This document shows, in pieces, positions 26,172 through 35,755 of a DNA stretch of 55,054 nucleotides. Below the pieces are notes generated by a model. It had not been told where the DNA came from and did no database searches. It saw nothing but the letters and a program-made list of their open reading frames with translations. The position numbers and the translations under genes are program-made. Each line of letters starts with the position of its first letter. Within the stretch, counting starts at the first letter, position 1. Origin of the DNA: Treponema sp. UBA1233 (GTDB taxonomy: Bacteria > Spirochaetota > Spirochaetia > Treponematales > Treponemataceae); assembly GCA_002309305.1 (NCBI GenBank), contig DBWR01000073.1, positions 1 to 55,054 on the forward strand. The letters are read 5' to 3'.

Positions 26172-27348
26172 TGTAGTTAACAAAAAAGATTACGAACTGT
26201 ATCTGATGAATGTTCCCATGACGCTCTTTGGGAAGAAAAGAAGGCAGTACATAAAAAGGGAGCTTGAAAAAGTGCATCCATGTTTCAGCGAACAGTTTTC
26301 TTTCGATTCAAAAAGATGCATAAGAAAGGGGAAGGTTCAGACTCTGATTGCAGTGATGGATAAGGTAAAGGTTTTGGAATACAAGAGGAATAGAAGCAGC
26401 GGTTTGCATTTGGAAGGTGTAAAGACCAGTTCCCTGTTTTCAAATAACAAAAAAATCCTGAGTGCTTTTGTACTTGCAATGATAATCATGAGCTTTGTCA
26501 TCATAAGGTCTGTTGGTAAAAAAAATGCGGTTAAGGGTGTAGAGGACATTCAACTGACAGATAATGGGCATGACTTTGTGGCGCAGGCATCTCCGGTCGT
26601 GCAGGAAGATAAGTGGTGTCGTGAAGTATTGGAAGGACTTTTTGCTCGGATTAAGGAAGGTGGCGGACAGATTCAGCATGCGTCAATAGAAATGGATGAA
26701 TCTGATGCAAATTCTCATCTTGTGGTGGGCCTTTCACTCAAAAAGATGTATCCCGAAAAACTTTCTTATGGAAGTGAGATGGAGGATAGTATGGAATCAA
26801 GCATATCACTTGTTACTTACAGTGGGGATGAGCCTTGCTTTGACTATTCCGGGAAAGCTCAGGTTGTAAAAACCGTTTTTCCAAAACCTGATGGGAATCT
26901 TGTTTCGGAATTGAGGGATGATTTGAACAGATACGGCGATATCAGGGAAGAAGATTTTGCTAATGCTGGGTTTTATTGCAGGGTTTCGCAAGATGACTTT
27001 GTTCCAATGTTTGAAAAAATCAACTCAATGGAAAAAGCTGCGGTAAAAACTCTTTCCGTATCAAAAAATGACAATGGTTTTGATTTGTTTCTGGAGTTCT
27101 TTGAGTCCGGGGAAGAAAGAGATCGGGGCTTCACGCAGGCAATAAGTAATTATTCCAGTCTGTTTGTCCAGCAAAAAAAGATTCCGGTTAAAGTTGAAGA
27201 AAAAAAGGTGACATCAAAAAGAATTGTGGGCTCTGGAAATGAAATCAACTGTGCATGGGAACAAGTAGGAAAAGTGGTTCAAAAAAATGGAAAAACAATT
27301 GTGTACTATCGTGATGAAAAAAATCAAATTAGAGGAGTTGAAGAATGA
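26161..27348 (+). CDS. bitopic membrane protein of the T2SS cluster (GspL/M-position, unrecognised)
   Basis: This 395-residue protein has a basic cytoplasmic N-terminal part of about 100 residues (KKRRQYIKRELEKVHPCF). One transmembrane helix follows near residues 100-120 (ILSAFVLAMIIMSFVIIRS), then a ~270-residue periplasmic region. The ATG at 26161 overlaps the preceding stop by 11 bases; a longer upstream frame is antisense-like noise. Position and one-helix layout match GspL or GspM, which link GspE to the pseudopilus. I cannot identify a GspL-type actin-like fold by eye, so this is an inference from context. Confidence 0.6.
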   Translation: MKCNVVNKKDYELYLMNVPMTLFGKKRRQYIKRELEKVHPCFSEQFSFDSKRCIRKGKVQTLIAVMDKVKVLEYKRNRSSGLHLEGVKTSSLFSNNKKILSAFVLAMIIMSFVIIRSVGKKNAVKGVEDIQLTDNGHDFVAQASPVVQEDKWCREVLEGLFARIKEGGGQIQHASIEMDESDANSHLVVGLSLKKMYPEKLSYGSEMEDSMESSISLVTYSGDEPCFDYSGKAQVVKTVFPKPDGNLVSELRDDLNRYGDIREEDFANAGFYCRVSQDDFVPMFEKINSMEKAAVKTLSVSKNDNGFDLFLEFFESGEERDRGFTQAISNYSSLFVQQKKIPVKVEEKKVTSKRIVGSGNEINCAWEQVGKVVQKNGKTIVYYRDEKNQIRGVEE

Positions 27349-27914
27349 AGAAATTGTTGTTTTGTGTGGCTCTTGCAGTTGGTCTGGCAGGTTGTGCGTC
27401 TTTGGATAAAGGAAAACAGGTAAAGCTTCATGGTTTGATCATGGATGCGGATGGAAACGGTATCTCTGATTATAAGGTGATTCAGGGAGAAAAACTTGTC
27501 GGGATGAGCAACGATAGCGGATACTTTGATGTGGATGCAGTGTATGGAAAGGGAATTCAGTTTATCCTGGAAAAAGAAAATTGGGAAAAGGTTGAGTTTA
27601 CGGAAGAATATCCTGATTTTAACAAACTGTATGTCTTTAAAGTCCGCAGTGTTGATTCTGTTTGCACTGAAATTGAGGAAAAACTTGATGTAAGGGATTA
27701 CGGAAAAATCAACACAATAATTGATTCCTTGCAACCGGAAATGGCTGGTAATCCACGCATCAAATATCTCAAGGCTCTTGCATTGTATAAGCAGGAGAAA
27801 TACAGTCAGGCCCTTGAAATTCTTGATGATGGAGTTTTTTCTGAATTGGGAGAAGTTGGAGCAAGAGAATTAATGATTATGCTTGAAAAAATAATTGGAG
27901 GTAAAAATGGATAA
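27345..27914 (+). CDS. lipoprotein with a carboxypeptidase-regulatory-like and a TPR-like part
   Basis: This 189-residue protein has a clear lipobox (LAVGLAGC, Cys17). Residues ~25-75 look like a carboxypeptidase regulatory-like beta-sandwich (KLHGLIMDADGNGISDYKVI; LVGMSNDSGYFDVDAV). The C-terminal ~70 residues look like one or two tetratricopeptide helices (YLKALALYKQEKYSQALEIL). The ATG overlaps the preceding stop by four bases. It may act as a pilotin-like or scaffold lipoprotein of the T2SS cluster, but no known pilotin family is recognisable. Confidence 0.65.
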   Translation: MKKLLFCVALAVGLAGCASLDKGKQVKLHGLIMDADGNGISDYKVIQGEKLVGMSNDSGYFDVDAVYGKGIQFILEKENWEKVEFTEEYPDFNKLYVFKVRSVDSVCTEIEEKLDVRDYGKINTIIDSLQPEMAGNPRIKYLKALALYKQEKYSQALEILDDGVFSELGEVGARELMIMLEKIIGGKNG

Positions 27915-28344
27915 GTTAAAGATTATCGCACTCGGTTTTATCTGCTTTTTTATTTCTTCATGTGCGAATTTGTTTGGTTCAAATCCCCCATATTACATTG
28001 CGGAAAAAAAAGTTGTGATGGAAGAAGATTATGATGTCTGCCGTTATGCTGAGGCGGTTTTTGAAATATTCAACAACAGTGACAAGGAAATTGAGTCAGT
28101 GGAAATAAATTTTTTCTTTTATGATGATCAAAATCGTCCAGGTGCATACGACAATAAGGTTTCTGTTCAGATGATGTGTCCTGTAATGGCAAGACATGCA
28201 AGGTTGCTAAAGGTTTCTATGGATCCGTATATAGGACCGGAAATTAAGGACAGTTATGTATTGGGATTTGTTTACCTTTCAAAAATCATTTATACGGACG
28301 GCTCTGTTTGGAGCGATGAATGGGGGTTGTATGGAATTGTTTAG
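27907..28344 (+). CDS. small lipoprotein of unknown function
   Basis: This 145-residue protein has a lipobox (CFFISSC, Cys18). The body is an all-beta-looking domain (YAEAVFEIFNNSDKEIESVE; SYVLGFVYLSKIIYTDGSVW) resembling immunoglobulin-like lipoproteins of spirochaetes. I choose the ATG at 27907, which has GGAGG upstream and overlaps the previous gene by eight bases. It is part of the unbroken run from gspD to the clostripain-like gene. No specific function visible. Confidence 0.6.
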   Translation: MDKLKIIALGFICFFISSCANLFGSNPPYYIAEKKVVMEEDYDVCRYAEAVFEIFNNSDKEIESVEINFFFYDDQNRPGAYDNKVSVQMMCPVMARHARLLKVSMDPYIGPEIKDSYVLGFVYLSKIIYTDGSVWSDEWGLYGIV

Positions 28345-29614
28345 GAAAAATATATTCAAGATTATGCTGGCAATGTCATTGATGTTTTTGTCTTGCAAGA
28401 TGGAAGAAACCTGCGTGATTGTAACCGCCTCTTTGGAGCCTGTCAGGGAATATAACTTTGAACATGACAAGGGTGACTGGACGGTTATGGTTTATATGCC
28501 GGCAGATAATTCGATGGAAAAAGCGGCTTTGGTTGACATCAATGAAATGGAAGCGGCTGAATTTGACTTTGAAAATAATCACGTTATCGTTCTGGCTGAC
28601 TGCAATAACAATCGGGATGGTTACGATGGGGAATGGAATGGAACCAGGCTTTACGAAATCCAACATGATAAAAACGGCATGAATGAGACTCTTGTATCAT
28701 TACGTTTAGGATGCAAGGAACTGGGGCTGTCTTCAAGAAAAGAAGGAGAACTTGACATGTCGGATCCTGAAGTTCTAAAGACCTTTGTTTCTTCCACAGC
28801 AAAGTATTATCCGGCATCTCATTATGCTTTTGTGATGTGGGGTGAGTGCAGCGGTTACAGCGGAAGAAGTAAAACTACTAGGGCTGTAGCCTTTGATGAT
28901 ACCAGCGTTTCTTATATGGAGAATAAGGATTTTGCAGACTCTCTGAAAGACGGTCTTGAGAAAAATTTTGATGTTTTGGCGATGGATACCTGCTTTGGGA
29001 GTGAAATTGAATTGCTGTGTGAGTTTGAAAAGTGTGCAGATTATTTCGTTGGAATGGAAGGGTTGCAGAAGGTTGAAGGTTGGGATTATTGTCCTTTGTT
29101 AAATCTTCTGTCAAAGGAGCCTGATGAAGGAAAAAAGTTTGCAGAACTGTTGATGGAAAGCCAAAAAGAAAAAAATATTTCCATTGTAGACATGTCAAAG
29201 ATTAAAGATTTGTATTCAGAATTCGATTTGTTTTCTAAGAGCCTGACGAATTCAATCAAGACAAAAAGTAATGCAGAAAAGATTAAAAGTGAAATCCTTG
29301 AGTCTGATTTCTGTTTTAGGGCATATGAGTCTGCCGTAAACCCCGTGTATGTGGACATAAAGTATATGGCTGAAAAATATGGCGGTCAGTCACTGGCGTC
29401 ATGTATAGAGAAAACTGTTAGGACAAATAATCAAAAATACGGTGGAATAGGAGTTTTCCTATGTAATCTGGATAAGGAGAATAACTTGATTCTGGATATT
29501 CCTGGAGATTATGTAAGAGGGAATGGAAACTGTAAGTTTGTAAATGAATCAGAGCATTATGCTTTTAGTCAGGATAATTCTGGAACATTCTTGGATAAAA
29601 TTTTTAGGAATTAA
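28331..29614 (+). CDS. clostripain (C11)-like lipoprotein lacking the catalytic His
   Basis: This 427-residue protein starts with a signal ending LMFLSC, a relaxed lipobox. The domain follows C11 cysteine peptidases: DWTVMVYMPADNSMEKAA, HVIVLADCNN, YPASHYAFVMWGECSGYSG, DVLAMDTCFGSEIELL and YFVGMEGLQKVEGWDY. The catalytic Cys is present (DTCFG). The strand that normally reads LWxHGxGW has WGECSGY, so the catalytic His is replaced by Glu. The protein may be an inactive binding version or use another His. The start overlaps the upstream gene by 14 bases, and the RHS gene follows after 69 bases. Confidence 0.75.
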   Translation: MELFRKNIFKIMLAMSLMFLSCKMEETCVIVTASLEPVREYNFEHDKGDWTVMVYMPADNSMEKAALVDINEMEAAEFDFENNHVIVLADCNNNRDGYDGEWNGTRLYEIQHDKNGMNETLVSLRLGCKELGLSSRKEGELDMSDPEVLKTFVSSTAKYYPASHYAFVMWGECSGYSGRSKTTRAVAFDDTSVSYMENKDFADSLKDGLEKNFDVLAMDTCFGSEIELLCEFEKCADYFVGMEGLQKVEGWDYCPLLNLLSKEPDEGKKFAELLMESQKEKNISIVDMSKIKDLYSEFDLFSKSLTNSIKTKSNAEKIKSEILESDFCFRAYESAVNPVYVDIKYMAEKYGGQSLASCIEKTVRTNNQKYGGIGVFLCNLDKENNLILDIPGDYVRGNGNCKFVNESEHYAFSQDNSGTFLDKIFRN

Positions 29615-29683
29615 TCGGATGTGAGTTATTTAAGAGATCATTAAAAATATTAATCAAAACATTTTAAAAATTTAGGGGGAAAT

Positions 29684-32600
29684 ATGAAAAGAAAAACAAA
29701 AAAGATATTTATAACTTTAATCTCAGCAGGTTTGCTCATGTATAATGCATTTGCAGAATATGAGATAGATCCATATGCAACTGCTCCAGAGGGATCAGGC
29801 TACTGGACGCATATAACAGGAGGTAATGGTTCTGGTGGTGCTGGAAACCCAGGAAGTGGAACTGCAGGAGGTTCGTCAGGTGCTACGGAATCTGGTGGGG
29901 GCAGCGATGCTGGAGGATCAGCTGGTGGAACACAAGGTGGAGGAGGTTCTGGTGGTGGTAACACTGGTGGAGGAAGTCCTGCTGGCGAACAAGGTTCTGG
30001 AGGAGGGGCTGGAGAAGAAGGCAGCGGAAATGAAGGGGCTGGTACACAGGGAGGACAACCTGGCAGACCTAGCGGTGGTTCATCTTCTGGTGGAAGCAAT
30101 GAGGAATCTGAATCGGAACGTAGGTATAGGGAAGCTCAAGAGGCTTTAAGGGAGGCTGAAGTTGTTCTGGCAGAATATATGAGCCAAAGGGATTCTTTTA
30201 AGGGTGTCTATTATGCACAGCATAAGGATGAAATAAAAAAGGCATGGGATCAAAAGGCGGCGGCAGAAGCTGTGTTAAAGGCAAGGGCTGTAATTGATTC
30301 TCTTCCAAATTCAACGGTGGGAGATCCTGTATTCATTACAAACGGAACGTTCAGGATTGATGATGTTGATGAAACTCTTGTTTATGGAATAAGTGAATTT
30401 GATTTGACAAGAAAACTTTCAAGTACGGAATATCCGGACGGTAGTTTTGGAAAAAACTGGTTTACGAGTCTTGATGCCAGAATCATATGGGGTAAGTCAA
30501 CTTCTGGAGTGTCAGAAAGAAGGACTCTTGCAAAAACCATCAATTCAAAGTTAAGTTCACTCCGTTCGACTATTTCGGATGGGGGAATAAATCCTGATTC
30601 GAGTTCTGCGATTGTGTCTTTGGAAGCCATGGTAAGCTCGTTGAATAGGGAAGCTCAGGTGATGGAAGAAAATGCAAGGACTGCTGATGAAAAAAACAGG
30701 TATACGATTTACGGAATGGGAAAAACTGCGGAAAAACTTACGGCTGACTGCTTCATCTTGATTGATACTGATGGTTCCATAAACGTGTTTCAGTATAGCT
30801 CGGGTTCGAATTATTCTCTTTGTGGAGGAAAGGATAAATCTGCGGTTAAAACTGAAGAAGGAGTAACAGTAACTTATCTTGATGGAACTGAAAAGACTTT
30901 CGATGAATACGGACAGATTTCAAAAATACAAAACCGGTACAAGAGTAACATTCAGTTTGAATATAACGAGCCACATAACGGAAAGCGAAGGGTGAGCACA
31001 ATCAGTCATTTTGGAAAAAATATTATGACTTTTGAATGGAACGATGCCGGTTGTCTGAGTAGTGTGTTCAATTTGCAAACAAATAAATCGAAAAAATATG
31101 ATTATGATGAAAACAATGGCCTTGTGGAAATGGTTTGTGATAACAAGTCGTATAAATTTGAATATGATGATTTATTTGATATTGAAAAAATCATTAAACC
31201 AGACGGAAGTTTCATTCAAATCAGCTATTATGTAGAAGGAAGCAGCAGGAAAAAACGTGCCAGTTCGGTGAGGGATGAAAGTGGTGCGACTGAAACTTTT
31301 GCAGGCGATTATTCAACTGGAAAAATGACATATACCGATGCGGACGGAACTCAATTTCATTATAATTTTAGCGGTGGAAACATCACCATGCAGGAAATGG
31401 AAGATGGGACCACAGTTACGCGGACTTATTCTTCGGATGGTAAGGTAACGTCAAAGAAAGATGAGTATGGAACAATCAATTACAGTTATGATTCGTACGG
31501 TAACATGACTAAGGCCACATATTCAGATGGCAGCACAGAAGAGTGGAGTTACAAGCAGCCGTATAACCTTCTTGTACAATATAAGGATCGTGATGGGGTG
31601 GTAAACAAATATGAATATGACTCTGACGGTTCTTTGCTTAAAGTGTTGCGGGATAATGTATGCGTTCAGACATACGAATACAATACTTCCGGGCAGGTTG
31701 TTCTTGCAAAGGGACTTTATTCCGACAACAGGTATTCTTATGACGGTGAAACTTACAGGCTGACATCCGATAAATATGGTGTTTATTCATATGATTCAAA
31801 TGGAAACCTTGCTTCATATAAAACAAATGATGGCCGTGAATGGATCTATTCATATAATCCTGATGGTAACAGGATTACTGTTGTCACGCCCGAGAAATTG
31901 CAATCGGTATATGAATACAATAATCGTGAGGATTTGGTATCGCTTTTGCAGACAGATTTGAATGATGGAAATTCAAGGTGGTTCCGCTATGAATATGACA
32001 AGAGACATTTGCTTACAAAGGTTTATTCTGGATGCGGGAAAAACGAAAGTGAGGCAAAAAATAAAGAAAGGCTTTTGGAAAGCTATAGGTATACGTACGG
32101 AGGAAAGATAGAGTCGGTAATTATATGGAATGAAGATGACGCTGTTCAACTGGATGCTGCCGGTGTAAAGACTTTATATACATATAAAAACGGATTTCCT
32201 ATATATATTGAAACTTTTTTTGTGGATGAAGAGGAAAATCCAATAGGAGAAGTTTATCGTTCAAAATATACGCAAAGTTTTGTTGATGGAAAAAAGAAAA
32301 TCACATGTATGGATGAAAACGGAAAGGAAAGTTATGTTCTTTATGACCGCGATGGCAAAGTCCTTGAGTATGGAGGAACAAGAGGGTGGGATTTGAAATA
32401 TGAATATTCGGCTAATGGAAACATAATTCAGCAAAAGAGTGTTGGCGGTGGTACATTGAAGTATGCCTATGATGCTGTTACAGGAAAGGTTTCAAGCATT
32501 CAAATGGGAAATGCAAAGATTGCGGAATATGAATATGATGATTTTGGAAGAGTGGTCCATTCAATTACAGATAATGGTTTTGTCCAGGACTATGATTACG

Positions 32601-35600
32601 AAGAAAATGAAGGTTCTGTAAAAATTCATGTGGAATCAAATCGTGGAAAAGGAATGGTGGAATCAGATGAATACGGTCGCATTCAGATTGCAGTCATGGA
32701 TGATGAATATGGGGAAACGGTAATTGATCAAAAGGTTGAATACAAAAATGATGGTTCTGTGGAAATGAAAAATGGAGAAGAAAGGCAAGCTGTCAGGCTC
32801 AACGCATGGGGTGAAGTTGTGCTCGACGAAAACTCTGGAACACGATACCGTTATGACCAGAATGGGCGATGTGTGGAAATGTCGGGAATGGATGCAACTG
32901 TTTATATTTCATACAATGCCTTTGGTGCAGTTTCAAAAATCAGACAGGGAAAGAGGTTTCAGAATTACAGATACAATGCAAAGGGTAATCTCGTTAAGGT
33001 TGAAGATAATCTTGGAATAAAGGCAGAATACAAATATGATCAAAGCGGTGAAAACTTGGTTCATGCAAAGGAAAGGGGGATGGCTGTAAAACAGTATGAA
33101 TATGATGAATATGGTCAGCTTTCAAGATATCTGGAAGGCGATGAACTTGTTATGAGTTATTCATATGATGCGGGTAACGGAATTACAACATTCACAGATG
33201 CCATGGGTAACAGCTTTGTTCAAAAGACAGACGGATATGGTCGCCTGATAAGCGAAACAAACCGCAGCGGTAAAAACAGAAAAGTCGAATATGACGATGG
33301 ACAGGGTGTTACAAAGGTAACTGACTTTAACGGAAAAACATATGTGATTACAGACTCCGGAGCCTTGAATGCACGTGTCGTTCAATATCAGGACAGAAGC
33401 ACTGAAAAAATCTTCTACAATGCGGCCGGAAACATCATTCGGGTGGAATCAAATGGAGTAAGCGAGACATTCAGGTATAATGCCGGTCAGAGGCTTGAGG
33501 AATTCATGTTCCGTGACAAGACTGCGTTCAACACTCATGATGCAAGGGGAAACAGAAAATCACTTGAGCTTGATGATGAAAAACTTGAATATGAGTATGA
33601 TGAAAAAAATCGTCTGATACGCATTGGAGGTCTTGACTATTATACAGAAATTTTTTACGATGAATATGGTCAGGAAAGACTGCAGCAGGAATCGTCCGGA
33701 GCAAAGACCGAATGGTTCCATGATGAAGCGGGACGCTTGATTTCTACAGCCGGTTATGACGCATATGGCGCACTGATATTCATGGAAACCCTTGTGTATG
33801 ACGAGGACGGAAGGGTTGCTTGTTCGATCGACCATGAAGGATTGATAAAAGTGTTTGAATATGACGGCAGGGGCCGGGTTAAAAAAGTACAGATGCCATA
33901 TACTCATGAATTGGAAGAAAGCATTGCAAGCCAGCTTGAGGAATGTGGAAAGACCGCGGCAAAATATTCTCAGCAAAAAATCCAGCTAAACTCAGAAATG
34001 AAAAACAGATGCCAGAAGCAGCTTATAAAAACCGGGCAGAGCAAGCTTCGGCTGAACTGGGATGCATCGGTATGGACGGAAGAATATGAATACGATGCCA
34101 ACAGCAACAGGACGAAGTACAAAACACCAGCAGGTACTTTGGAATACGGATATGACGCAGAAAACCGCCTTACTGAGATTCAGGGCAACAATCCGGTAAT
34201 ATTTACCTATGACGACAACGGTAATCTTCTTTCACGCAAAAGCTCAGAAAGTGAGCAGAAGTGGACTTACGGACAGAATAACCGCCCTCTTACTTATGAG
34301 AGAACGGAGGTCGACGGAACGAAATTTATTCAGGAATACAAGTACGACGCCCTGGGAAGAAGAGTGATATCAGGCAAAACTGCCACATTGTATGACGGTC
34401 TGGAATTAAATCCCCTTTATGACTGGCAGTTGAACAGTCAGGGATATGAAAGCGGATTCTCATACGGAAACAGCTCAAGTACTGTAAGATTCAGGAGCAC
34501 TGAGCAGGAAGAGAGTCAGAATGAAGGCTGTGAGTTTGACCGCCTTTACATCTATGCCAACGGAAGACTTGCCGGACAGAAGAACAGAAATTATTCATAT
34601 TCACTTGGAATAAAGGATGCAAGATACACATTCACAAACGACATGAGAAATTCCATCGGTGCAGTGGTTGACGGAAAGGGGAACTGGATAGGTACAATGA
34701 ACTACACCCCAGACGGAACAATGCTTGCCTATGATTCCAGAAAGAACATCATGGAGAATGCAGCCTCAATAGGAATTGACCACGGCTTTGTCGGAAAGAA
34801 ATATGATGTTGCATCAGGAGCATACAATTTCGGCTTCAGGGATTACATCCCCAATACCGCGACATTCATCACCGAAGACCCCATCCGCGACGGCCTGAAC
34901 TGGTACAGCTATTGCTCCGGCGACCCCGTAAATTTTGTGGATATGTGGGGGTTGGAAGGTAATAGGATTAATAAGAAAAAAACATTAGTTATTGTTGATG
35001 TGCGTACTTCTCAAGAACAATTAAATAGTTTAAAAGTTTATGAAGATACAATACAGCCAATATTCATAGCTCCAAATAGTAAAAATACTGAACATAAAAA
35101 CACAATATTACAGCTTTTACAGGATGCAGTTATGGAAAATCCCATTTATGCGCCAGGAGCTGGAGGAAATTATGGTTATGGTACTTCTGATTCTACGTGG
35201 TGTAATCAATCTTCTTTTGATATTGCAGATGCTACTGGAATTAAAGGGGAATATTTATATAACAACTCTAGTAGATATGATGTAGGGGCAGCTCAAGCAA
35301 CAAAAAATCTTATTAATGCATCAGAAAAAAGCGAAACAAGTCTTTATGAAGTTAATGGAACTACAGCTCAATTGTTAGCTAATAATGGATATACAGTAAT
35401 AGCTGCATTGTGTGGTAGTAATCATCTGTCGACAGTACGGCCTACTTCAGAGCCGTATGATCCAGATGAAGGACCGTTGATAGCGAATGTTGGTGCATCA
35501 AATGGAGTGATGAAAGTAAAGTCAGGGTTTGGAAAGAATGCTTGGAAGAATGGATCTGTGAAATTCTTTGTTGATGTAAATCAGAGTTTTGACTATAAAT

Positions 35601-35668
35601 TCACTCAAATAGCAAATGATTTTACAAATGGAAATCAGTTTAAGAAAAAGAAAAACTGTATTGATTAA
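29684..35668 (+). CDS. secreted RHS/YD-repeat protein with a papain/NlpC-like C-terminal domain
   Basis: This 1994-residue protein has a Sec signal (ITLISAGLLMYNAFA) and a Gly/Ser-rich linker around residues 45-145. Next come a DUF6531-like start (GDPVFITNGTFRIDDVD) and a very long array of YD repeats. The RHS core ends near residue 1759 (NFGFRDYIPNTATFITEDP, LNWYSYCSGDPVNFVDMWG). The ~235-residue AT-rich tail has Cys1840 in TWCNQSSFDIADATG and His1914 in CGSNHLSTVRP, followed by PLIANVGA. This order resembles NlpC/P60-like or amidase toxins that cut peptidoglycan. AGGGGGAAAT upstream supports the start. Probable toxin, exported by Sec and perhaps by the adjacent T2SS. Confidence 0.88.
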   Translation: MKRKTKKIFITLISAGLLMYNAFAEYEIDPYATAPEGSGYWTHITGGNGSGGAGNPGSGTAGGSSGATESGGGSDAGGSAGGTQGGGGSGGGNTGGGSPAGEQGSGGGAGEEGSGNEGAGTQGGQPGRPSGGSSSGGSNEESESERRYREAQEALREAEVVLAEYMSQRDSFKGVYYAQHKDEIKKAWDQKAAAEAVLKARAVIDSLPNSTVGDPVFITNGTFRIDDVDETLVYGISEFDLTRKLSSTEYPDGSFGKNWFTSLDARIIWGKSTSGVSERRTLAKTINSKLSSLRSTISDGGINPDSSSAIVSLEAMVSSLNREAQVMEENARTADEKNRYTIYGMGKTAEKLTADCFILIDTDGSINVFQYSSGSNYSLCGGKDKSAVKTEEGVTVTYLDGTEKTFDEYGQISKIQNRYKSNIQFEYNEPHNGKRRVSTISHFGKNIMTFEWNDAGCLSSVFNLQTNKSKKYDYDENNGLVEMVCDNKSYKFEYDDLFDIEKIIKPDGSFIQISYYVEGSSRKKRASSVRDESGATETFAGDYSTGKMTYTDADGTQFHYNFSGGNITMQEMEDGTTVTRTYSSDGKVTSKKDEYGTINYSYDSYGNMTKATYSDGSTEEWSYKQPYNLLVQYKDRDGVVNKYEYDSDGSLLKVLRDNVCVQTYEYNTSGQVVLAKGLYSDNRYSYDGETYRLTSDKYGVYSYDSNGNLASYKTNDGREWIYSYNPDGNRITVVTPEKLQSVYEYNNREDLVSLLQTDLNDGNSRWFRYEYDKRHLLTKVYSGCGKNESEAKNKERLLESYRYTYGGKIESVIIWNEDDAVQLDAAGVKTLYTYKNGFPIYIETFFVDEEENPIGEVYRSKYTQSFVDGKKKITCMDENGKESYVLYDRDGKVLEYGGTRGWDLKYEYSANGNIIQQKSVGGGTLKYAYDAVTGKVSSIQMGNAKIAEYEYDDFGRVVHSITDNGFVQDYDYEENEGSVKIHVESNRGKGMVESDEYGRIQIAVMDDEYGETVIDQKVEYKNDGSVEMKNGEERQAVRLNAWGEVVLDENSGTRYRYDQNGRCVEMSGMDATVYISYNAFGAVSKIRQGKRFQNYRYNAKGNLVKVEDNLGIKAEYKYDQSGENLVHAKERGMAVKQYEYDEYGQLSRYLEGDELVMSYSYDAGNGITTFTDAMGNSFVQKTDGYGRLISETNRSGKNRKVEYDDGQGVTKVTDFNGKTYVITDSGALNARVVQYQDRSTEKIFYNAAGNIIRVESNGVSETFRYNAGQRLEEFMFRDKTAFNTHDARGNRKSLELDDEKLEYEYDEKNRLIRIGGLDYYTEIFYDEYGQERLQQESSGAKTEWFHDEAGRLISTAGYDAYGALIFMETLVYDEDGRVACSIDHEGLIKVFEYDGRGRVKKVQMPYTHELEESIASQLEECGKTAAKYSQQKIQLNSEMKNRCQKQLIKTGQSKLRLNWDASVWTEEYEYDANSNRTKYKTPAGTLEYGYDAENRLTEIQGNNPVIFTYDDNGNLLSRKSSESEQKWTYGQNNRPLTYERTEVDGTKFIQEYKYDALGRRVISGKTATLYDGLELNPLYDWQLNSQGYESGFSYGNSSSTVRFRSTEQEESQNEGCEFDRLYIYANGRLAGQKNRNYSYSLGIKDARYTFTNDMRNSIGAVVDGKGNWIGTMNYTPDGTMLAYDSRKNIMENAASIGIDHGFVGKKYDVASGAYNFGFRDYIPNTATFITEDPIRDGLNWYSYCSGDPVNFVDMWGLEGNRINKKKTLVIVDVRTSQEQLNSLKVYEDTIQPIFIAPNSKNTEHKNTILQLLQDAVMENPIYAPGAGGNYGYGTSDSTWCNQSSFDIADATGIKGEYLYNNSSRYDVGAAQATKNLINASEKSETSLYEVNGTTAQLLANNGYTVIAALCGSNHLSTVRPTSEPYDPDEGPLIANVGASNGVMKVKSGFGKNAWKNGSVKFFVDVNQSFDYKFTQIANDFTNGNQFKKKKNCID

Positions 35669-35755
35669 AAAACTTTCCTTGTTGAGGCGTTCCAAATCAA
35701 TAAATGAAATAGGGGTTTGGAATGCTAATACAGGGAGTTTTAAAAAGGAGTTTAT

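Noticed and set aside
29800..30149. Antisense and alternative-frame proteins in the Gly-rich linker of the RHS gene
   Set aside because: Low-complexity GC-rich codons create long open frames in every phase; no start signals support them.
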